A stretch of 50,000 nt of DNA, from positions 19,781,297 to 19,831,296 of the forward strand of contig NC_135566.1 in NCBI RefSeq assembly GCF_964340395.1, in the 5' to 3' direction. A program made the translations under genes and the position numbers. The notes beneath the pieces were generated by a model, which saw only the letters and a list, made by a program, of their open reading frames with translations, ran no database searches and was not told the DNA's origin. The stretch is from Glandiceps talaboti. Taxonomy: Eukaryota > Hemichordata > Enteropneusta > Spengelidae. Shown here in pieces: positions 16,184-50,000 of the stretch. Each line of letters starts with the position of its first letter. Position 1 is the stretch's first letter.

Positions 16184-16382
16184 CACGTAAACTGCGTACG
16201 TACGTACGTACGTACGTACGTACATACATACATACATACATACATACATACATACATACATACACACATACATACATATATATACATACATGCATACATG
16301 CATACATACATACATGTATGCATACAAGCAAACACACACACACTCATCCACGCGCTCTCTCTCCTTCTCTCGCTCTCTCTCT

Positions 16383-16445
<63 letters not shown>
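15941..16445. repeat. Duplicated compound microsatellite (ATAC)n-(AC)n-(CT)n
   Basis: Two similar modules of about 240-250 bp (15941-16187 and about 16196-16449). Each has ATAC repeats, then AAGCAAACACACACAC, a CCACGCGCTCTCTC junction and a CT tract ending CTCTCCATACCAC. The second is preceded by a (CGTA)n stretch. Long frames here on both strands are artefacts. Confidence 0.97.
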
Positions 16446-16449
<4 letters not shown>

Positions 16450-16450
<1 letters not shown>

Positions 16451-17338
16451 CACACACACTGCGCACAAAACACGAATTTTCGTATTTCAACAACACATAT
16501 AACTCTATTTTCCATAAAGAATGCCCAATTTATTGAATTATTATTGAATACAGTCTTTAGGATGAATAAAGAATCCATTTTAATACACTCAATATTCTTT
16601 TATTTATGATGGATGACAGACCCCCTAGACTTACTTAATCACCGATAAAGTATAACAAAAGTCGGTATTAATAAGTGACAAAACTCAAAAGTAAAATATA
16701 TTTCAATGAAACCACTCACTGTATTTTGGCACAATAGATCCACAAACTGACTTCCGACATTAAAAATGTCCTATTTTGCCTCGAAGGCAATAACATTGTG
16801 AAATCATACACCGAATGTTGTGGATGACCGATATGCTAATTAGAACCTATATGCTAATTAAAGCCAGAGTGAAGACGTACACCGTAGGCAGAACATACAG
16901 TTTCTTTTAACATTCCCACGCGAACTTTGACCTACAAAATTCCTTTCGTAACTTTCCTCTGATTCAATTAATTCCTAACGCTAGGATTAAAATTAATGTT
17001 GTTTTTTTCTACTCTGCTAACATGGTGATTGCGCAAGGTAATATCGTTCTCTTTCCCAAGTACAAATGTTACATTTCACTTTCAAACGTCACAGTTTGAA
17101 TTGCTCCTTCTGAAATCGACATGGAAAGGTAATGCCAATGGTAGATGTCTATAAATTCGATAATATTAGGGAAGGGATCTGATATATGTTAGTAACGGTG
17201 TCTTTTAATTGGGTGAGTCATGTTGATGACTATGGACGAGATCAATAGTTCAATGTAGGATAGAAAACGTGATTAGTTAAGTGGGGTGGGGGGGTTACGC
17301 CATTAGGTCTCATTCGACACAAAATACTACTGCATTCT
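16450..17338. other. No gene recognised; paired ATATGCTAATTA motif
   Basis: Unique sequence. The 12-mer ATATGCTAATTA occurs at 16831-16842 and again at 16849-16860. Confidence 0.5.
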
Positions 17339-19079
17339 GGCTTTGTATTCATAGCACTACATACTACTACATACTGGCTTTGTATTCATAGTACTACATA
17401 CTACTACATACTGGCTTTGTATTCATAGTACTACATACTACTACATACTGGCTTTGGCATAGTACTATACACTATTACATTCTGGCTTTGTATTCATAGC
17501 ACTACATACTACTACATACTGGCTTTGTATTTATAGCACTACTTACTACTACATAATGACTTTATATCCATAGTACTATATACTACTAATTCTGGCTTTA
17601 TATTCATAGCACTACATACTACTACATACTGGTTTTGTATTCATAGTACTACATACTACTACATTCTGGCTTTGCATTCATAGCACTACATACTACTACA
17701 TACTGGTTTTGTATTCATAGTACTACATACTACTACATACTGGCTTTGCATTCATAGCACTACATACTACTACATACTGGCTTTGTATTCATAGCACTAC
17801 ATACTACTACATAATGACTTTATATTCATAGTACTACATACTACTACATACTGGCTTTGTATTCATAGCACTACATACTACTACATACTGGTTTTGTATT
17901 CATAGCACTACATACTACTACATACTGGTTTTGTATTCATAGTACTACATACTACTACATACTGGCTTTGCATTCATCATAGTACTACATACTACTACAT
18001 ACTGGCTTTGTATTCATAGCACCACATACTACTACATACTGGCTTTGCATTCATAGTACTACATACTACTACATACTGGCTTTGTATTCATAGCACCACA
18101 TACTACTACATACTGACTTTGCATTCATAGTACTACATACTACTACATACTGGCTTTGTATTCATAGCACCACATACTACTACATACTGGCTTTGTATTC
18201 ATAGCACCACATACTACTACATACTGACTTTGCATTCATAGTACTACATACTACTACATACTGGCTTTGTATTCATAGCACCACATACTACTACATACTG
18301 GCTTTGTATTCATAGCACCACATACTACTACATACTGACTTTGCATTCATAGTACTACATACTACTACATACTGGCTTTGTATTCATAGCACCACATACT
18401 ACTACATACTGGCTTTGTATTCATAGCACCACATACTACTACATACTGGCTTTGTATTCATAGCACCACATACTACTACATACTGGCTTTGTATTCATAG
18501 CACCACATACTACTACATACTGGCTTTGTATTCATAGCACCACATACTACTACATACTGGCTTTGTATTCATAGCACTACATACTACTACATACTGGCTT
18601 TGTATTCATAGCACTACATACTACTACATACTGGCTTTATATTTATAGCACTTACATCCTACTACATACTGGCTTTGTATTCATAGCACTACATACTACT
18701 ACATACTGCCTTTATATTCATAGCACTACATACTACTACATACTGCCTTTATATTCATAACACTACATACTACTACATACTGGCTTTGTATTCATAGTAC
18801 TACATACTACTACATACTGGCTTTATATTCATAGCACCACATACTACTACATACTGGCTTTATATTCATAGCACTACATACTACTACATACTGGCTTTAT
18901 ATTCATAGCACCACATACTACTACATACTGGCTTTATATTCATAGCACTACATACTACTACATACTGGCTTTATATTCATAGCACCACATACTACTACAT
19001 ACTGGCTTTATATTCATAGCACCACATACTACTACATACTGGCTTTATATTCATAGCACCACATACTACTACATACTGA
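17339..19079. repeat. 37-bp minisatellite, about 47 copies, upstream of the transporter
   Basis: The unit is GGCTTTGTATTCATAGCA followed by CTACATACTACTACATACT, with 37-bp periodicity. Variants include TGCATTC, TATATTC, a GCACCAC/GCACTAC alternation and a TGACTTTG form. Subtypes are clustered: the GCACCAC type dominates the later half. It ends about 2.6 kb before the start codon. Confidence 0.97.
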
Positions 19080-21340
19080 TTTGAATTGATTGTGCTGCCT
19101 GAAACAATTATCAACTTTGGCCAATTAAGTTAGAAAGGGTTATGGTTGGGGGATCTGAGGTCTAACTAAAAGAATTTAGTTTTTTATCCTACATTGAACT
19201 ATTGATCTCGCCCCTAGGTTGTTAGAAACACCGTAGATGGGGTCAGGACAATACATATACTGTGACAATGTTTGGGATTAAATACACAAATAGAATATAC
19301 AACAAACACGCCTAGAGATGTTTACATTTGGATGGAAGTTTCCACTCCAACCACCACTATGTATCTTGATTAGGTTACCAACACCGGTGGGTTCATAAGA
19401 GTAACAACTGTTACGGATTAGAATTCAAATTTCTATGATGAAACCAACTACTATACGAGTAACTTGATCGTTTCACTAATGATGACGTCATTATGACGTA
19501 TAATTGACCGACACATCTAACTTATCCCACAATATTAAACCGTAATAAAACTGTATGTGTATCATGTGTATGTGAATTCAAATCTTATCAAACCATATCA
19601 TATCAAATCAAACCATACCAAACAAAATCAAAACAACACAAAATGAAAAAAATCGTATTTCTTATGTTCCGGGAATATACAATACAGTTATGTAAATGTT
19701 GTGTTGTGTTGTGTTGTGTTGTGTTGTGTTGTGTTGTGTGATATGCTGTGCTGTGCACGTGCTGAGCTGTGCTGTTCTGTTCTGTGCCGTGCCGTGCCTT
19801 GCCATGTCGTGTCGTGTCGTGTTGTGTTGTGTTGTGTTGTGTTGTGGTGTGGTGTGCAGAGTTGGATTGTGCTTTTAGTGTCTGGTTTGCACGAATTTTA
19901 CATCTAAACAGTAATTTCTTGTAGAATCTTAAAAAGTTAACAAGTGAATAGTGTGCCCCTCAAGTTTATACAGTGGAGGGCTTGAAGCACCTTTCTAAAA
20001 TCTATATAGGAGTTACCAATCCTTGGGAGTAGGCTGTGTAGATTACATTGTCATCTAGGTGCATGACGATGGACACAGAAAGAAAAAGAGAATCAAGTAT
20101 TATTCGAGCTGTAAACCACAGCAGTGAAACAGTGAACATTACATATTTAACAATATATTTTACTAGCTTGGTATTGATTTGGCCGCCGTATGCCAGATTC
20201 TGTCACGGTCATATTATATTTCACTGGTGTGTTATCTGCAATATTTTCTCAGTGAACGCTGGAGTTCGTATGTTTGAAAATCTTTAACACGGCAATTATG
20301 ATAGCCACAATTATAGAGCATTGCTCTCAGCCTGAGTCGCAAATAAGAATTCTAGCCATTGCACATTAGGGGTTTTACTAACAAATTTATGCATCATATT
20401 TCAAATTCAGTTATTACTTTTTCTCTTAAAATGTATTTAAAAAACATTTTTTTTGTATTGCAATGGTATTGTGTGGTATTTGCTGTTGGTAGAATCTGAG
20501 AATTCGTGACGTTTGAAACTCAATTTCATCTACGCCCCATACATCTAATCAGTTTTATACTTATGCACCAATTAAGCCTAGTTGAGAAAAAATACATCGT
20601 GATATTTTTTTTCTTTGTATAACCATTTTCTTTTCATAAGCTATTACCTACCTTTACGGCATTTGATTTTTTTTTAAAAATCTAACTTCCCATTTTCCTT
20701 TATTTCGAAATTTTGAAAGACTACTTCAATCTTGAAACTTCGTTAAAAATGATGATTTTTATTTGTTTCTCTGCGTCCAATGCAAATGTGTAGCTTGATG
20801 AAAATTTCAATTTGATCAGGTGTGGATTTCATAGATGAGGGTAATATATCGCCAAGCTACTTGTATATTGCTTGTACATTTCAACGGAAGTCATTCCGTG
20901 TGAAAGCTCACTCTGCGCTGAGCGCTGCTTGAAGTTAATGTGTGTATTTCTATTTCTGTCATCGTCTATTGACAACTTATACCACACCTCTTAGTAAGAC
21001 ATAACAGTCTTGTGTTCAGTCAAGCTACTGGCTTTTGTCCAACCGTGTTAACTCATTTTCGGAGCTAAGAGAAACACGCCTCGAACACGATACGTAGTCA
21101 AGCCGTCCTTTGACGACAGCGATGGAATTTACACGGTACCGTAAATGGCCTCTTCGCTTTGCCCAAGTAGTGTTTTTGGTTCTTGTCATTTTGTGTCCAA
21201 TTCGATGCCCAGCTTACTCATTTCCTATTTCAGTGTGCGAGATTTAGCATCATTGTGCGTTGGTTGGTCACATTGCTCTCAGGTGGTCCATGTCTAATAT
21301 ATTTCATTATTTTCTCATTATTTTACTCTTTTCATTGCAG
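19080..21340. other. Proximal upstream flank of the transporter
   Basis: No coding sequence recognised. It holds AAATC/AACC-type repeats at about 19581-19640 and a GTGTT tract (listed separately). The promoter probably lies in or near this region, but I see no decisive core element. Confidence 0.4.
19697..19858. repeat. (GTGTT)n and related pentanucleotide repeat
   Basis: Eight perfect GTGTT units, a degenerate GTGCT/GTGCC/GTCGT middle, then GTGTT again. The frames MLCCVVLCC and similar are repeat artefacts. Confidence 0.97.
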
Positions 21341-21713
21341 GTCGCCAAGTTGTTTCCAGGATATCCATCTTGCCACAAATCCTGGGTTTTAAAATAACTA
21401 CGCAGTGCGTCGAGTCGCCGCCTTCATTCTCACTCCAAAGTCTTGCATCCCAAGTTAGCTCGCTCTGTCTTCAGGCCGTGGCACTTCAATCTTGTGTAAA
21501 CTTGAGTGGAGCCCGATGCCTCTAGATCTGGTAGCGATGCCAATGTTACATTCACTATTAAGGAACTGAAATTATCCTAGGATATATTTCGTTTCTTTTT
21601 TACAACAAAATTCACAACTTTGTTTAAAGGGCGTCTTTTTCTGACGATTCCTGCAAAAAAAAATTGTCGTCTCCGCGCGTGAAACGCCCACTCGTAGATT
21701 CAGAGACGGTACG
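21341..21713 (+). promoter_or_regulatory. Probable 5' UTR, with candidate splice acceptor at 21339-21340
   Basis: A pyrimidine-rich stretch ending TTTTCATTGCAG puts an acceptor-like AG at 21339-21340. The DNA between it and the start codon could therefore be the 3' part of a leader exon, with the promoter further upstream. The coding frame meets a stop at 21642-21644 and has no other ATG before 21714, which supports 21714 as the first start in this exon. I see no clear TATA box. Whether a separate non-coding first exon exists is inference. Confidence 0.4.
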
Positions 21714-45434
<23,721 letters not shown>

Positions 45435-46561
45435 TCACATTCATGTCGTCACGTGGTCAACAGTTGCCGCGTTAAACGAGACCGTGAAAGCACACAAGGA
45501 AGAAGTAACAGTGAGAAACCACATATAAGAAAGAGTAGTTTGAAGTAACATATAAAGTGTAGTTGACAGAATCTGCAGAATGGATTGGATATTGATATTT
45601 ATTTGGATGACTTAGTGTTCTGGAAAAAGTGATAACCAGGTGGAAATTGAAGAAAAGTTGTAGGTCAGGTCAGAAGACATTGTGTCACAGAGACTGAAAC
45701 ATGTCTGTCACTCACTCCCTTTTGGCAGCTGTGATGAAACGCTCAGTTGAATTAAACTGGCAATGCATTTCCGATAAAGACGTATTTTTCCAACTTTGAG
45801 CTCGTGTCATTTCATTGTGTCTAACTTAGAACAACATTTCCAAATACCGACCGCCACAACAAATTATTTCAGGAAACATAGAGCTAACGTGTAGGTGTGT
45901 GACTAACGGAAGTGACGTATAAATATGTAAGCTTCGAGATTGGTCAAAATTATGCACTCGTGCAGTCTTCAGTCAGATAACCCGACATGGTTAGAGACTT
46001 GCATGATCAAACCGGAAATGGCGTTTATAGTGGAAGCAGCAATGTTGACACACGTTGTAGCATAGAAGAGGCAATATTGTCAGATTTTAAAATATCCAAA
46101 TTATGTTCAAGTTTTAATAACCTATACGTAAATACATGTCACAATGAATGAAACTGTAATAGTCTCCAAATTCTCTACAGAACCTAAAAGGAACCTGTCT
46201 TTTTTCTACCTGTCTATCTTCCAAACAAACCACTGTTCGAGGTCAAATACCTCGTTTTCTGATAAGGCCTAAATACTAAATGTCATATCCATTGAGATTA
46301 TGCCAAAGGCGTATAGAATATTTCACTTTGCTCCAAAAAAATGTTAGCATGAGTTTGTAGCAGTGGCCTGAGGATACTCCATCTTCCTTTGAAATGGAAT
46401 CTGGTGCAACGACTTGAACGGCCTTACCTGAAGAACTAGGTTGGTAGTAATAGTTCACATTTTAACGATAATGCATGTTATGACCCTGTTCCCAGGTATC
46501 TGTAAAATTGACGGTCTTTGGACCAATTGTAAAATTGTTATAAATGTTGTCACAGTCTTTG

Positions 46562-46567
46562 AATAAA
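46562..46567 (+). terminator. Candidate poly(A) signal AATAAA
   Basis: First canonical AATAAA after the transporter stop codon, about 1.13 kb downstream. A T-rich, GT-containing stretch follows. Confidence 0.4.
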
Positions 46568-46756
46568 CTAGATTTTGTCATTCAAGTAGATCTTGGCGTT
46601 TTTAGAAAGAAGATAATTTTCAGTATGTTGTAAGCTTATACATATGTGTCTTTGAATACATGCACCTGAGAGAGAATATTCTTGCACTTTTTATCACTTT
46701 ATAGACGGTAATAATCTACCGTAACTATCCTCCATGATCACGAAGAGAATTTTGTG

Positions 46757-46762
46757 AATAAA
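46757..46762 (+). terminator. Candidate poly(A) signal AATAAA
   Basis: Second canonical hexamer, followed by a TTTTGTAGTTATGTGTT stretch that could be a GU-rich downstream element. Confidence 0.35.
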
Positions 46763-47353
46763 TTACCAAATTCCGGTATTTTGTAGTTATGTGTTATAAT
46801 GTTGGATACAGTATAAGTTAATTGTATTGTAAAAAGCGAATTGCTGTGTACAAAAAAAAATCCACAACAACATCAAAATGGCGGCGATGCATGACGACCG
46901 CCCTCTAGCGTTTTTGATTAACAGTTCTACTGTACCTTTGTCTTTAGGTTGAATTTTTCATGATTGTGACCACAGCACGAACTTTGCATTCACGAGCACA
47001 GTTTGGAGTACAATGTGCTTCACTTTCAAGAATTGACAGCGTGTGTTAAAAGTTGTTCATAAATGATATCAAAATATTTCATCTAAATTTGTTGATTCAC
47101 TGTAATACTGAGTGTAAATTGTAAACACTTTATTGAAATTACATATATCAATTGGTAAAATTGTAGAAAGACAGTGTGATGACGTCATTTCTGTAAATAG
47201 AGTGAATTTTAATTGTGATGATCGTAAAGATCAATTCTATTATTGTAATTATTGAAAATGATGAAATTATTCATAATTTGGCAAATACATGTGCCTTTTA
47301 CGTCACAACATATGTGTACATTGTATTTCACAATACGGAAGTGTATCATTAGC

Positions 47354-47359
47354 AATAAA
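47354..47359 (+). terminator. Candidate poly(A) signal AATAAA
   Basis: Third canonical hexamer, in an A-rich context about 1.9 kb past the stop codon. Confidence 0.25.
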
Positions 47360-47480
47360 AAAAACATTGACGAGTGTCCATAGCAAAGTCACTTTGTGAT
47401 ATTTTGCCATCTCTTGGCCCTGAGCCTGGTGTAAATCATGATACCGTTCCAAAATTTGTGTAAATAAATCTAAATGTCTT

Positions 47481-50000
47481 AAAACGCCATATTCATGTCG
47501 TCATTATTATTCATATTGTTGATGAAAATCTAAATTAATTATATTTAGATTTACAAATTATACAGGTTACAGCCCGCTTCGGAGTGTCAAATAAGGGCGT
47601 AGATCGCCCGTGATCAGCGTGCGAAATTAACACCGGTCCTTCGGCCCGAGACCAACAGATTTCCGTTCGGACTGACAGTTTTTCAGAATTACAACAACTT
47701 ATCGGTCCTTATGACCAAGGGAGTAAATAATAACATTTATTCAAAGATTGATCCAATTTCACCTACATGAATCTGATCTTGTGTTACCTATTTTACTCTC
47801 GACATCTCGTTCAAGTCAAGCGACACATATCTAGCTCGCTACATGTTGTTGTCAATGTTGATATCATGTCAAGATGACGAAGCATACAGCATATACTTTA
47901 TGAAATTATGTTAGCAAACAAATGATTGGCTGAATTTCTCTAATTATTTGTGTCTTGACTAATAAGAACGTCTTAGACATTCAGACTCAGTTTACGCCCA
48001 TTCAGCGCTTGAATTGCGTCTTTTTCCGCCATGATATCGTAATCATTTAATCATTGTTGTAAAGTTTACTGTTCGAAGTGTATGAAACTTTTAACACGTT
48101 TGAGACAGTTCCACGTTGTATTTGTAAAGTACGTGGCGATATTTAGAAGGCGGCAATGAGCTTCCGAAGAAGAAGACGAAACAGACACTGCTGTTTTAAA
48201 GGCTGGTATTAAAGCCGGTAAATGTTAGCAGGTTTCCCGATCAATTTACCGGAGTTCCCCACGTGTGTGGCCATGATCAAAACAAACTGACGGAAAACAT
48301 ATACACCACTCTGAAAATGGCGTTTTAACTAATAAAGAAGGCAGGTACACTTCGTAAGATATCTTCAGTACGATAGGTTTTTTTTGTAAAAGCAGTAAAA
48401 AAAATGCGTAGTCTGATTGCTTTCAATTTGATGCATATGATAATGTATACAGTATGTCCTGTTATGTTGTAATAAACGTATAAACTTAGAAATGTTGCAT
48501 TTTTGTTGCCATTGTTGTATCTGGAAACATACTGCATCATGTCAAACACGGGTACATATAGTGGATGACACATTATAGTACAGTTACCATATCACGCTCC
48601 CTCGTAAAAAAAAACTCGCACTGTAAGACATATTTAGCCATAGTTCTCTTCATCATTGTCAGATTTCTTACAAAAACAATCAGAGTCGATACTCACTACA
48701 CCACGGTAGGCTATACGGGTAGGGCTTCGGGTGGGGGGGGGGCTTCAGTACATATTTGTAAAGACTGAAGGAAGACGAAACCGCTCCGTGTCACTGTGTG
48801 GATGGAAATTGAAATAAAGCGAATACAGTTTTCAAGAGGGATAGTTATGTGACAAAACTTTCTGCTATGATGAATTTGTGGGTCTAAGTTCGCTAAGATA
48901 TGTTGTATCGTATTAATGTTCAAAAATCATTTGATCTGTAAATGGAAGTGTAGATACAGGTCGTGAATGTGAACTTCATTGAATATGGACCAGCAGTTTT
49001 CCTTAAGGACCAGTAGCATTTGCTACATGTCGGTCCTTATGACCAGTAGTCATTTCCCCTTGTTCACACACTGCCCGTGACTATATAATCCTTATTATAT
49101 TATCATATCGCTCGCCACTCAGGCTTTTAGAGTTAATCTTATCTGTTGGTCAAACATTGCAAACTTCAATGGCATATCTTTCGTGTGAGCAAAATATGGC
49201 CAGTTCCTTATTGGCTACTGATAAAGTTAATCACTGGTTAAGACTATTTGTTTTGATACATACATACATACATACATACATACATACATACATACATACA
49301 TACATACATACGAGTAGATAGGTAGGTACACAGGCAGGCTGATAAGTGTAGAAGACAGACGAAGTACGTATATTAAGTAGTCGAATATTGATGAATCTAG
49401 ATGGCATACAAGTACTGGACCAGTGATAACAACCGCAACAGTATACTTGTCTGCCGCCCTCTATATCCAATTTCGTTTTTTCCCACACAGCTGACTATAT
49501 ACATTGATAAATTCAGGGACATTTTCAATATAAAATGATCAATAAAGATAGATAACTAACAAAGGCGCCATTTCTACCTCGTGAAAATGAAACAATGGTT
49601 TATTGAAGAATCCGTTAACATTAGAATTTCCTGGGTGAAAGTAGATAAATAGTTGGTTACTGAACGTACTTGAACTCACTGTTCGGGTGTCATTACCACT
49701 AGAAACGCTCTTGTCGTTCGAATTCCAGCTCAATATGTCACTATCTTGATTTTTGTTTCAACTTGAAGTTCATGTAATTTCGTTCTTTTGAACTTGGCAG
49801 AGACCAATTATACAAACGTTTTAGTAATATCTTTGACAATCATGAGTTCTTGATGACGTCAATGAAAATACACCGGCTGCAGAACTATTAATCTATTTAT
49901 TCAAATAAAAGAAATCCATAATCAGGAAACATAAATATTCAGCGCGTCGCAGATTACTGTTCACTGTATTTGTTTGGTACACATACTAGACTTAATAGGG
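47481..50000. other. Downstream flank; small repeats only
   Basis: No gene recognised. TCGGTCCTTATGACCA occurs at 47702-47717 and 49030-49045. GTGCGAAATTAACACCGGTC near 47619 looks like a fragment of a dispersed element. An (ACAT)n tract lies at 49257-49310 and a G-run at about 48732-48741. Confidence 0.45.
49257..49310. repeat. (ACAT)n microsatellite
   Basis: About 13 perfect units. Confidence 0.97.

Larger units (their letters stand above)
45435..47480 (+). other. Probable 3' UTR region
   Basis: AT-rich sequence after the stop codon with no coding potential that I recognise. AATAAA occurs at 46562, 46757, 47354 and 47463, so the 3' UTR may run from about 1.1 to 2.0 kb. The true end cannot be chosen without transcript data. 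Confidence 0.5.

Noticed and set aside
15848-16609. Open frames of 219-253 codons on both strands
   Set aside because: Produced by ATAC and CT repeats, whose periods avoid stops; not genes.

Overview
The window comes from an animal nuclear genome. A single multi-exon gene with large GT-AG introns lies in AT-rich DNA crowded with microsatellites, minisatellites and short inverted-repeat (fold-back) elements. Nothing bacterial, viral or organellar is visible. The protein and repeat style fit a marine invertebrate, perhaps a non-vertebrate deuterostome or a lophotrochozoan; the species cannot be fixed by eye.

The only gene I can support is on the + strand, 21714-45434: a complete 12-exon SLC6-family Na+/Cl- dependent neurotransmitter transporter, closest to the serotonin transporter (SERT, SLC6A4) from memory of the human protein. 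All 11 introns are GT-AG, every phase closes, and the joined reading frame is 671 codons plus stop. The Na1, Na2 and chloride-site residues, the TM1 aspartate, the extracellular gate pair and the extracellular-loop disulfide with its N-glycosylation site are all present. Three residues of the substrate pocket in TM3 differ from human SERT.

Layout. 1-21340: gene-poor flank with fold-back and inverted-repeat elements (about 800-1130, 1369-1534, 2163-2460, 2529-3307, 8837-9024), a 40-bp minisatellite (9688-10783), compound microsatellites (13361-14079, 15941-16445) and a 37-bp minisatellite (17339-19079). 21341-21713: probable 5' UTR. 21714-45434: transporter gene. Its intron 1 holds a 2.1-kb 29/30-bp minisatellite ending 113 bp before exon 2. 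Intron 3 holds a 249-bp fold-back element with a 9-bp target duplication. Intron 5 holds a second copy of the 800-1130 element, and intron 9 a large palindrome. 45435 to about 47480: probable 3' UTR with several AATAAA signals. The rest is unannotated flank.

The most unusual feature is at the exon 8/intron 8 junction. A 27-bp unit holding the last coding bases of exon 8 (the TM8 Na2-site motif LGLDST) plus the complete 5' splice site is tandemly repeated, giving 18 splice donors at exact 27-bp intervals (39668 to 40127). The array is open in the coding frame, so use of any later donor would insert multiples of nine residues into TM8 without a frameshift.
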